Shown piece after piece: positions 11,001 through 13,892 of a stretch of 13,892 bases of DNA; the stretch's first letter is position 1; every line of letters starts with the position of its first letter. Source of the stretch: Tetmemena sp. SeJ-2015 (Eukaryota; Ciliophora; Spirotrichea; Sporadotrichida; Oxytrichidae); contig JAJKFJ010010302.1 in NCBI GenBank assembly GCA_027382625.1, positions 1 through 13,892 of the forward strand. The letters are read 5' to 3'. Under the pieces are notes generated by a model, which searched no databases, was not told where the DNA came from, and saw nothing but the letters and a program-made list of their open reading frames with translations. The position numbers were made by a program, and so were the translations under genes.

Positions 11001-13140
11001 GCAATAGGAATCGATAAACAAAATTAATGAAAAAGGGGCCTTTTTAACAACATCAAATTTTATTATGAATTTGCTCTACTTGAATTAAAAAGTTGGCATC
11101 ATTGGAGAAATATTGATGATCTAAAGTTCTGAGACAAGGAATTAACCTAGTTCACACACTTATGGCAGAAGTGAAATTTTCCAGCATCTTCTACAAAATA
11201 TTGTAAAGGAGGAAAATTTGCTAGAATTAAATTCTTATTGATTGAAATAATTTAAACTAAAAGACTTAAACTTTAACTCTAATAAATTTTAGTATATTCA
11301 AAGAACTGCTTCTTTAATCTCTTTTTTTTTATTAAGATCCCACCTATAAAATTATTTTCTCTATTCTACTTCAATAGAAATTTTTATGGCAAGTAATTAA
11401 TTTTAATAAAAATGGATAATTTTTCTCATTTTAAATGTTCTAATTCTAATAAAATATTAAATAAATGTAATTCTCAAATTTTATTGTTAATCAAATTATA
11501 CTATAATTATTTACATAAAAGCCACTTAAATTGCTATTCCTTTATTACATTTAATATGATCAAATAATTATTCAAATAACGAATAAGTTTTCTATTATAT
11601 TGCACCTCCAAATCCTTATGTGGTAGAATAGCTTTAATCATTTAGATAGGCTGAATTGTTATTAAAAATACTTGCGTTAATGATCAGAGGACTGGAGTTC
11701 TCTAAATATATCGCCCCTCCTTTTTAAGCTGAGCAATTCGTAAAATTTGTTTCACTTATTGTAAAGTTTTACAAAGTTAGATTTCCCTATTCTTCTATTT
11801 TATTCTGCAAATTTTAGGAAGTTTCTAGGAAAAAAATCCCTCCACCTTTAACTGCTTGGAAATTAGTGATATTAGATTTTGAAATATTATAGATTATATT
11901 TTTAATTAAAATTGAGGATTAGTTAAATCATATAAGTGCCAGCTAATTTGTCGCAGTTAAAAATAAATCGCAAGCCCTTCCTATACCTTTGTATTTTTAA
12001 AGGCAAATCAATAATTATAAATGCTAAATTTTGTAATCAATCTTATTTAGTTTAAGAGCTTCAGTGTTTTTATAAAGTCGTCTTTCTTAAATCTGTAATG
12101 AAAATACTCAAAATTTGCAAAGAATTAAATTACTTAGGTTTATATTATAAATAGACTTAGTTCACTTGTTTTACATCCACATATTTTACTGTATCTTTGG
12201 ATTTAATATAATTATTAATTTTAATATCCAATAATTTTTCTGTTTTAACTTGCCTGCAATTGTAAAATCTCATGGCTCCTCCTTCCAATGAAATTGAATT
12301 TTTATATATTGTATATAAAGCTAATCCTCTAAACATGGCTTCTGAATTTTCTACATAAATAAACTACTTCCCCACTGAGTTATTAAAAATTGAGTCAGTG
12401 ATTGTAAACAACCCTTGAGTATTTTTAACGTAAATTTCATCTCCTGAGAGTAAAAGCTATTTTTATTTACCCTGGTAAATTTATAAAATAAGGCTGATCT
12501 TCGGCATCTATAAAATAATTTTATTTATAAAAAGTTGCAAGATTTCTAGAATGATAAGTGATATATGTAAATTGTCCACTTGTATTAAAATGATTTTTAA
12601 GAGCTATCTCTCATTTAATTTTTAAACAATATTATAAGTTTTGATTAAATTAAATAAAAAAGTAGAGTCTCTCTCCTGAAGGGAATTTGGTTAAAACAAC
12701 CTCTCACTACCTTTCTGCAGACTTTTGAGTTCACTCTTTTAAAATTTAACTGCCTTCAGCAATAAATTCAAATCAACTGTAAAAAATTAAATTTGTTTAG
12801 AATACTGAGCTGAATACTGGCTCTGATATAATTTTAAAATAAATAAGATCCTTTGGATTAAATTATGCACCTAATCGTGCAATAATTATATTGTAAATTT
12901 GTAATAATTCTGCTTTCACAGATAAAATCCATTTTGTTTAATTTGAGACGATTTATTTTTAAATCAATTTTCTTCTCAAAATTTTGATTTATACTGAACA
13001 TGATAAAATTCTAAAAATTCACGAGTACGGAAGTCAAGTTCCCTCCTGCACTAAATAAAAATCTCGCTTTAAATATATATCCTAGGCCCCAAAAAGCCGA
13101 AAAATTGAGATATTCCTAATTAATCTTGAGAAAAATTTTA
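1043..13140 (-). CDS. Germline locus of a ~1,600-residue beta-helix / Cys-rich / multi-pass membrane protein, 17 MDSs
   Basis: Seventeen minus-strand segments (M1-M17, listed separately) join through short direct repeats into one frame ending at TGA 1043-1045. The protein has a parallel beta-helix with rungs such as EGGAMRF, KGGGIFF, KGGAIYLEN and SGGALYW, then the block AGIYGDNFASY. It continues with a Cys-rich region ending in GPKPGYWRP, a second Cys-rich region (GYQGIICADCQKGYF), about seven or eight hydrophobic helices and a polar tail of roughly 400 residues. From memory this layout matches a large ciliate family annotated as pectin-lyase-fold or putative transmembrane proteins; its biochemical function is unknown to me. 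A surface location with an extracellular beta-helix and cytosolic tail is inferred. Gln is frequently TAA/TAG and every Trp is TGG. The N-terminus and signal peptide were not found, so the 13140 end is only where I stop trusting the frame. Confidence 0.85.
1819..1857 (-). other. 39-nt GT-AG intron in M17
   Basis: The minus-strand sequence starts GTAGAATTT and ends AAATTTCAG and is almost pure A/T. Its length is a multiple of three and it contains no TGA, so retention would not break the frame. The case rests on its composition, its canonical ends and the junction HQIAKKLN. Confidence 0.6.
2039..2721. other. IES M16/M17, pointer CAAA
   Basis: A 683-nt, very AT-rich interval. CAAA at 2722-2725 and 2035-2038 is in phase and joins FIEQN to QRDFEVIEN. 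An open minus-strand frame around 2520-2640 is probably chance. No other feature seen. Confidence 0.6.
2722..2815 (-). CDS. M16: tail segment
   Basis: It reads GSPEIITFLERNMLSSGLRG and then ANEEFIEQNQ. Its frame differs from M15 as the DNA stands and is reconciled only by removing 38 nt between the TAAG repeats (2812-2815 and 2850-2853). The lower end is CAAA (2722-2725), shared with M17. Confidence 0.75.
2816..2849. other. 34-nt IES M15/M16, pointer TAAG
   Basis: TAAG at 2850-2853 and 2812-2815. Removing 38 nt in total restores the frame (TVKQGSPEIITF). A GT-AG pair 40 nt apart overlaps it, but splicing there leads out of frame to TGA. Confidence 0.62.
2850..2940 (-). CDS. M15: tail segment
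   Basis: It reads NIESYNYLNSLMSKVFSDNQ and then QFQTVSTVKQ. It is polar, with no recognised domain. Bounds are AATAT (2936-2940) and TAAG (2850-2853). It continues the tail of M14 in frame. Confidence 0.75.
2941..4173. other. 1.23-kb IES M14/M15, pointer AATAT
   Basis: AATAT at 4174-4178 and 2936-2940, in phase. Inside, the plus strand has a 97-codon frame at 3351-3644 and a 76-codon frame at 3804-4034, and the minus strand is also open at 3120-3320. None has a recognisable motif, and I do not call a gene here. Confidence 0.65.
4174..4473 (-). CDS. M14: last membrane helix and start of cytosolic tail
   Basis: It reads SLREQQKVLLSSAIFVVNIL, FLVVWLLYFLKHLRNYFIKK, then MLSRCKMPRFSHNFLKQQ and FLNLTQNLVKLYATEGIKIN. 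It is one strong hydrophobic helix followed by basic residues, so the tail is predicted to be cytosolic. The TATAT join (4469-4473) gives FYNSIISLREQ; the AATAT join (4174-4178) gives GIKINNIESYNYL. Without that join the frame runs into TGA a few codons later. Confidence 0.87.
4474..4618. other. IES M13/M14, pointer TATAT
   Basis: A 145-nt interval with TATAT at 4619-4623 and 4469-4473, in phase, joining FYNSII to SLREQQ. A pyrimidine-rich CCATTTTCAG precedes M14, so a splice acceptor is a weaker alternative. Confidence 0.65.
4619..5012 (-). CDS. M13: membrane helices 6-7, with an 83-nt intron
   Basis: It reads LTSRKLLPLCIICLTPQLGV and VIQALLIIVVYFM, then after the intron YYFANMLNQPFQLSEFL, DNASLFVQILTIYFGLFLQ and NFPEKMFYNSII. 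GxxxQALL and TIYFGLF are family elements. Bounds are AATA (5009-5012) and TATAT (4619-4623). The stretch around 4700-4760 between LSEFL and DNASL is AT-rich and could hide another small insertion. Confidence 0.82.
4828..4910 (-). other. 83-nt GT-AG intron in M13
   Basis: A strong donor GTAAGT and an acceptor TTACTTATAG flank 83 nt. Removal joins VVYFM to YYFANMLNQ and restores the downstream frame. A competing in-phase TATT repeat could give almost the same product, but the canonical splice signals favour an intron. Confidence 0.65.
5013..5230. other. IES M12/M13, pointer AATA
   Basis: A 218-nt very AT-rich interval with AATA at 5231-5234 and 5009-5012, in phase. The join gives FFWELILTSRKLLPL, as expected for the family. 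No other feature seen. Confidence 0.68.
5231..5460 (-). CDS. M12: membrane helix 5 and following loop
   Basis: It reads LISKDLEIVRESSEHKFIIY, NFSLPSFVIWGVSLPILAYY, then LLQKYGFLVWGYRAKYFFWE. The sequences LPSFVIWGV and KYGFLxxGYxxxYFWE are strong family signatures. The TATT join (5457-5460) yields IDGVQRLLISKDLEI, and the AATA join (5231-5234) yields FFWELILTSRK. Confidence 0.9.
5461..5675. other. IES M11/M12, pointer TATT
   Basis: A 215-nt AT-rich interval. TATT at 5676-5679 and 5457-5460 gives IDGVQRLLISKDLEI, the spacing seen in this family. A longer in-phase TTTTATT inside the interval would add about 15 residues and fits less well. Confidence 0.65.
5676..6135 (-). CDS. M11: membrane helices 2-4
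   Basis: It starts SSIQALKNKFDLKITYFKLL and continues NHLQLLMVTWSLDFVWDF, VLNFDCLVEEDYQRPYFG, ILSLKVILVAFLPILAGLCS and TITSYLVYPSVILFCFQTLL. It ends KKIDGVQRL at TATT (5676-5679). The KxTYFKxLLNHLQ, FDC and YLVYPS elements are characteristic of the family's membrane domain. Several TAA/TAG glutamines occur; the first in LFCFQT is a TAG that would truncate the frame in the standard code. Confidence 0.9.
6338..6403 (-). CDS. Protein-kinase catalytic-loop fragment nested in an IES
   Basis: It reads RQLIALYKKNIIYRDLKPE (motif NIIYRDLKPE at 6341-6370), which matches the Ser/Thr kinase catalytic loop (YRDLKPEN form, common in AGC kinases). The segment is short: after KPE the frame continues STATALPP and no longer looks like a kinase. 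Neither the DFG motif nor the N-lobe glycine loop was found nearby. The repeat TTTTA (6438-6442 and 6399-6403) could join it in phase to the fragment above, giving KELFQRQLIALYKKN. That alpha-E region is a few residues shorter than usual, so either another segment is missing or the copy is decayed. Confidence 0.6.
6428..6600 (-). CDS. Coding-like fragment, possibly kinase hinge region, nested in an IES
   Basis: The frame reads ITLENNESLLIYKRPYHYDT, FKNSMKINKIVVQESNRE and TWYYNQGGFKELF, closing at TGA 6428-6430. The composition is protein-like and richer in G/C than the flanks. YYNQGGFKEL resembles the hinge and alpha-D region of protein kinases (EYxxGGxLxEL), and it lies immediately upstream of a catalytic-loop motif on the same strand. 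It belongs to neither the beta-helix gene nor its frame. It could be an MDS of a second gene nested in this IES, or a pseudogene remnant. Confidence 0.5.
7072..7142. repeat. 16-bp perfect inverted repeat, 39-nt loop
   Basis: AATTTCATTATGTTTA (7072-7087) is the exact reverse complement of 7127-7142. It lies in the largest IES and is not explained by any gene. It could fold as a hairpin in DNA or RNA; no transcription signal is seen. Confidence 0.75.
7592..7651 (-). CDS. M10: 60-bp segment encoding one membrane helix
   Basis: It encodes FAAAFGFILLTGLLMVSSI, almost exactly one transmembrane helix and presumably the first. It lies between TATATTT (7645-7651) and the 10-bp repeat TTTCATCAAT (minus-strand sense, 7592-7601). 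Only this segment bridges CPSRTTISI of M9 and ALKNKFDLKITYFK of M11. Confidence 0.8.
7652..7829. other. IES M9/M10, pointer TATATTT
   Basis: A 178-nt AT-rich interval with TATATTT at 7830-7836 and 7645-7651, in phase. The shorter ATATT at 7843-7847 also works and would drop three or four residues (SIKIFNFIFAAA or SIKIFAAA). Confidence 0.68.
7830..8046 (-). CDS. M9: second Cys-rich region
   Basis: Joined to M8 it reads GYWRPNNESTYFIECLNHES and continues CLGISSPNYNPIGDCREGYQ, GIICADCQKGYFKS and MCQKCPSRTTISI. The CxxGYxGxxCxxCxxGY pattern is EGF/TNFR-like and typical just before the first membrane helix in this family. Bounds are AAATAAT (8040-8046) and TATATTT (7830-7836). A shorter in-phase ATATT at 7843-7847 is an alternative lower end. 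Confidence 0.87.
8047..8202. other. IES M8/M9, pointer AAATAAT
   Basis: A 156-nt interval with the 7-bp repeat AAATAAT at 8203-8209 and 8040-8046, in phase. It joins PGYWRPN to NESTYFIEC, the spacing expected in this family. Nothing else is seen inside. Confidence 0.78.
8203..8692 (-). CDS. M8: linker and first Cys-rich region ending in PGYWR
   Basis: It reads ESALYPPVLEGKNSFTAVQG, ITDWSFYSAPGRNHSINF and LNFRLTIELRECYLGEQF, then CQFCDAPTY, CKDCPEQAICFGGS and GPKPGYWRP. The CxxC pairs followed by CxGG and PGYWR are a family hallmark, probably a disulphide-bonded juxtamembrane module. It ends at AAATAAT (8203-8209), shared with M9. The upper boundary near 8692 is approximate; the frame is open to about 8760. 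Confidence 0.88.
8693..8913. other. IES M7/M8, pointer uncertain (TGAA candidate)
   Basis: A 221-nt interval whose ends are approximate. TGAA at 8914-8917 and 8689-8692 is in phase and joins FDFE to DGRTPLL. A 4-bp match in AT-rich DNA is weak evidence by itself. Confidence 0.45.
8914..9003 (-). CDS. M7: short linker segment
   Basis: It reads QMKSKNGQSMIKLGTQSDSI and then HQIVLEFDFE. The 7-bp repeat TAAATGA (8997-9003) joins M6 in phase, giving KPKNLQMKSKNG. The junction to M8 is weaker: TGAA (8914-8917) is in phase, but other 3-4-bp choices exist. I do not recognise a domain; the position suggests a beta-rich linker before the Cys-rich region. Confidence 0.6.
9004..9268. other. IES M6/M7, pointer TAAATGA
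   Basis: A 265-nt, very AT-rich interval with the 7-bp repeat TAAATGA at 9269-9275 and 8997-9003, in phase. A 64-codon plus-strand frame (9029-9223) is Leu/Lys/Asn-rich and judged spurious. Confidence 0.7.
9269..9653 (-). CDS. M6: end of beta-helix and AGIYGDNFASY block
   Basis: It reads PYIFKLDYCYDLILQYNNNN and then SAGIYGDNFASYSQKF, the conserved block that closes the beta-helix in this ciliate family. It then runs through SIFISNFQSGTQIQTVTLAI and VDIYDQIIKSDNQSVVQVIV, the family's VDxxxQIIxxDN element. Bounds are CCATAT (9648-9653) and TAAATGA (9269-9275). Many glutamines are TAA/TAG. Confidence 0.88.
9654..10737. other. IES M5/M6, pointer CCATAT, carrying repeat R1
   Basis: A 1,084-nt interval with CCATAT at 10738-10743 and 9648-9653, in phase. 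It contains repeat R1 (9859-10131). A minus-strand open frame at about 10240-10510 (ALNRDWTYQNIESRFKLF) has no recognised family, and a plus-strand alternative is equally open. Confidence 0.72.
9859..10131 (+). repeat. Repeat R1: receiver-domain-derived sequence, copy 1
   Basis: About 273 bp, roughly 87% identical to R2 and in the same orientation. The plus strand encodes FMDLNMPIMDEFEST (from about 10040), matching the phospho-acceptor motif of response-regulator receivers (MDxNMPxMDGFE), but with Glu for the usual Gly. Upstream in another frame is NEDEAL, like the receiver NGxEAL element, so a frameshift in a poly-A run separates the two halves. Relative to R2 there is also a 1-bp deletion after FSK. 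The minus strand is open across the copy (VLSFNPDDKSFVLVRPG), but differences between copies do not favour silent positions in that frame. It is probably a decayed, germline-limited fragment. Confidence 0.7.
10738..10866 (-). CDS. M5: beta-helix rung with SGGALYW
   Basis: It reads FFTSEGLSSAAQLYLNETTI and then FKNNYAAESGGALYWDQYE, an FxxN plus GGAL rung. It ends at CCATAT (10738-10743). Joining there to M6 gives WDQYEPYIFKLDYCYDL, which continues naturally into the last rung. Its start at ATTT (10863-10866) matches M4 in phase and gives KGIAILFFTSEG. Confidence 0.82.
10867..11527. other. IES M4/M5, pointer ATTT
   Basis: A 661-nt interval. ATTT (11528-11531 and 10863-10866) is in phase; ATTAAA (11550-11555, and just above 10866) is an alternative join. 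At 10900-11230 both strands carry coding-like open frames, for example plus-strand SSHTYGRSEIFQHLLQNI and minus-strand EDAGKFHFCHKCVNQ. None could be assigned. Confidence 0.55.
11528..11906 (-). CDS. M4: beta-helix core, three GG(A/G)I rungs
   Basis: This is the clearest beta-helix stretch. It reads NITNFQAVKGGGIFFLETSQ, then ISETNFTNCSAQKGGAIYLEN, IINASIFNNNSAYLND and STTQGFGGAIQQKTYS. The GGxI motifs are about 38-45 residues apart, with FxxN motifs between. At least seven glutamines are TAA or TAG, including two adjacent ones in AIQQK. Starting at ATTAAAA (11900-11906) excludes a TGA just upstream, which would otherwise interrupt the frame. The lower end is ATTT (11528-11531), or alternatively ATTAAA at 11550-11555. 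Confidence 0.85.
11907..12218. other. IES M3/M4, pointer ATTAAAA
   Basis: A 312-nt interval with the 7-bp repeat ATTAAAA at 12219-12225 and 11900-11906, in phase. It contains the in-frame TGA near 11930 that would otherwise interrupt the beta-helix. Minus-strand open frames inside (IQERRLYKNTEALKLNKIDY) have no recognised family. Confidence 0.65.
12219..12446 (-). CDS. M3: beta-helix rung with EGGAMRF
   Basis: It reads GDEIYVKNTQGLFTITDSIF, then VGKQFIYVENSEAMF and SISLEGGAMRFYNCRQ, a classic rung (FxxN, then GGA). It starts at CAGG 12443-12446, where joining to M2 gives LPGDEIYV. It ends at ATTAAAA (12219-12225), shared with M4. One in-frame TAG serves as Gln (VGKQF). Confidence 0.82.
12447..12470. 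other. 24-nt IES M2/M3, pointer CAGG
   Basis: CAGG at 12471-12474 and 12443-12446. Removing one copy plus 24 nt joins INLP to GDEIYV. The interval begins GTAAAT and ends next to CTCTCAG, imitating an intron, but GT-AG removal (27 nt) would put TGA in frame. Confidence 0.65.
12471..12589 (-). CDS. M2: beta-helix segment
   Basis: It encodes NTSGQFTYITYHSRNLATFY and then NYFIDAEDQPYFINLP, ending at the repeat CAGG (12471-12474). The frame above it closes at a TGA at 12611-12613, which falls in the proposed IES. The TTTAAT repeat at 12584-12589 gives the in-phase join to M1. Two TAA/TAG glutamine codons are not needed to keep it open, but the composition is richer than the flanks. Confidence 0.7.
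12590..12785. other. IES M1/M2, pointer TTTAAT
   Basis: A 196-nt interval bounded by the 6-bp repeat TTTAAT (minus-strand sense, 12786-12791 and 12584-12589), in phase on both sides. It holds an open minus-strand frame (LQKGSERLFQPNSLQE) that I cannot attach to any gene. Confidence 0.65.
12786..13140 (-). CDS. M1: N-terminal-most recognised beta-helix segment
   Basis: About 118 codons are open, reading through FLFSAGGNLTSVLVNFQNF, then alternating hydrophobic strands with CESRIITNLQ and YCTIRC, which suits beta-helix rungs. The lower boundary is the repeat TTTAAT (12786-12791), shared in phase with M2, so SILNK runs into FNTSGQFTYI. The upper boundary is not resolved: the frame stays open to a TGA at 13182-13184 inside repeat copy R2. 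The rungs here are less regular than in M3-M5, so this is the least certain part of the helix region. No signal peptide is visible. Confidence 0.6.
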
Positions 13141-13158
13141 AACTATATTATCCTTTCA

Positions 13159-13436
13159 GCCCCGATTTTGTCAAAAACTTTTCAGTCTCCTTCTGTAAGG
13201 CCTAGACGAACGAGGACGAAGCACTTTTCGTCTGGGTTAAAACTTGATACTGTAAGCGCTCCTTGTCGGCAGAGTATTGCTCGAAAAATGTCAAAAAAAA
13301 AGGTAATTTTACTTTATTAAATCCCACAATTGTAGAGTAATTTATGGATTTCAACATGCCAATTATGGATGGGTTTGAAGTCACTTCTCTAAAGTTCAGT
13401 AAAAAGACTAAAAACAGTGGCTACTTACTGGACAAG
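13159..13436 (+). repeat. Repeat R2: receiver-domain-derived sequence, copy 2
   Basis: About 278 bp, the second copy. The plus strand encodes FMDFNMPIMDGFEVTSLKFS (from about 13344), a full receiver motif with the invariant MDG. It is followed by KKTKNSGYLLDK and TGA. The codon before the motif is TAA where R1 has CAA (13338-13340 versus 10034-10036), supporting TAA as Gln. It lies directly upstream of the first recognised MDS of the large gene. It is frameshifted upstream of the motif, like R1, so not an intact gene. Confidence 0.7.
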
Positions 13437-13570
13437 TGAATTATCTATTAGCAGAGCACATAATAAAGATGAATTTTTTGGATTTGAGTCGATTGACAAT
13501 TAGCTCACAAATACACGAATTATATGCGTTTATTGTCCTTGCATGTCGTGGTTCAGTGTGCTTCACTCAC
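13437..13570. other. Possible intron between the right-edge segment and R2
   Basis: The minus strand begins GTGAGTG at 13570. Possible acceptors such as CTCTGCTAATAG lie near 13441. No coding pattern is seen inside. Confidence 0.3.
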
Positions 13571-13723
13571 CTTTGGTTCCTCATGATTCTCTAAGAATGC
13601 AGCTTTACAAAGCAATTCCTTCTCTTGTGTATTGAACTCCTCGCTAGCATCTTCACGAGATATCAGAATGTGACTGTATGATAATGTAGCTGCTTAGATT
13701 CTGAGTCTCCTGATGTCATTTTC
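13571..13723 (-). CDS. Right-edge exon-like segment (unrecognised)
   Basis: The minus-strand frame reads RRLRIQAATLSYSHILISRE, DASEEFNTQEKELLCKAA and FLENHEEPK, then a strong splice donor GTGAGTG at 13570. It is charged and probably helical, with better base composition than nearby spacers. The frame is closed upstream by TGA at 13724-13726. It could be the N-terminal part of the large gene or another gene; I found no convincing join to M1. Confidence 0.45.
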
Positions 13724-13892
13724 TCACAGCTTCACTAAAGAAACTTCAATGTACGCTTGAATCTTACTCTGAAATGTTACCTTGAGCTAATGACTGTAGA
13801 TTCGTTCACTCCATTAATACTAGCCGAATTTATAATAGAAATGAGATTCTTAAAACATTAATAACTCAAGTCTCTTAAATTAATTAAGAATT
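13724..13892. other. Unassigned right edge
   Basis: A short minus-strand open frame (SKIQAYIEVSLVKL) ends at the TGA at 13724-13726. No feature could be assigned. Confidence 0.25.

Noticed and set aside
11924..11935. In-frame TGA near the start of the M4 frame, suggesting a broken gene or TGA as sense
   Set aside because: The ATTAAAA pointer pair places it inside an IES; no accepted segment contains TGA.
13087..13095. CCCCAAAAA, resembling the hypotrich telomere unit
   Set aside because: A single unit only, within an open coding frame; no tandem repeats.

Overview
The window looks like germline (micronuclear) DNA of a ciliate that reads TAA and TAG as glutamine and uses TGA as the stop codon. 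A hypotrich of the Oxytricha/Stylonychia kind fits best. The evidence is internal. Translated this way, the minus strand gives family-typical protein segments full of in-frame TAA/TAG codons. Two related repeat copies also carry CAA and TAA at the same codon. No telomeric repeat array is present, and base composition alternates between richer coding blocks and very AT-rich spacers.

One large gene dominates and runs right to left from about 13140 to a TGA stop at 1043-1045. It encodes a roughly 1,600-residue membrane protein. In order it has a parallel beta-helix region with repeated GGA(I/L/M) rungs, a cysteine-rich region ending in PGYWR, a second cysteine-rich region, about seven or eight membrane segments, and a polar cytosolic tail. 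This is a large ciliate surface-protein family, usually annotated as pectin-lyase-fold or putative transmembrane proteins. The start of the gene is not resolved.

The gene is cut into 17 segments (here M1 to M17), all in order and orientation. Their 16 boundaries are best explained as germline excision junctions. At each one the two flanks share a short direct repeat (4-10 bp), and keeping one copy restores the reading frame and the family-like sequence. The best is a 10-bp repeat at 7592-7601 and 6126-6135; several others are 6-7 bp. These repeats behave like the pointers that join MDSs (retained segments) when IESs (eliminated segments) are removed. IES lengths run from 24 nt to about 1.46 kb. 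Two ordinary GT-AG introns (39 and 83 nt) lie inside MDSs.

The IESs are not all empty. The largest (6136-7591) contains minus-strand pieces with a protein-kinase catalytic-loop motif, so fragments of a second gene may be nested in it. The IES at 9654-10737 holds a ~275-bp repeat carrying a response-regulator receiver motif, and a second copy lies at 13159-13436 just upstream of M1. A 16-bp perfect inverted repeat lies at 7072-7142.

At the left edge (1-200) a different minus-strand gene begins or continues off the window. At the right edge (13571-13723) is a minus-strand exon-like piece ending at a GTGAGT donor. Because TGA is the only stop, 50-100-codon open frames are expected by chance on both strands. 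Segments are therefore accepted only on motif, family pattern or in-phase junctions.
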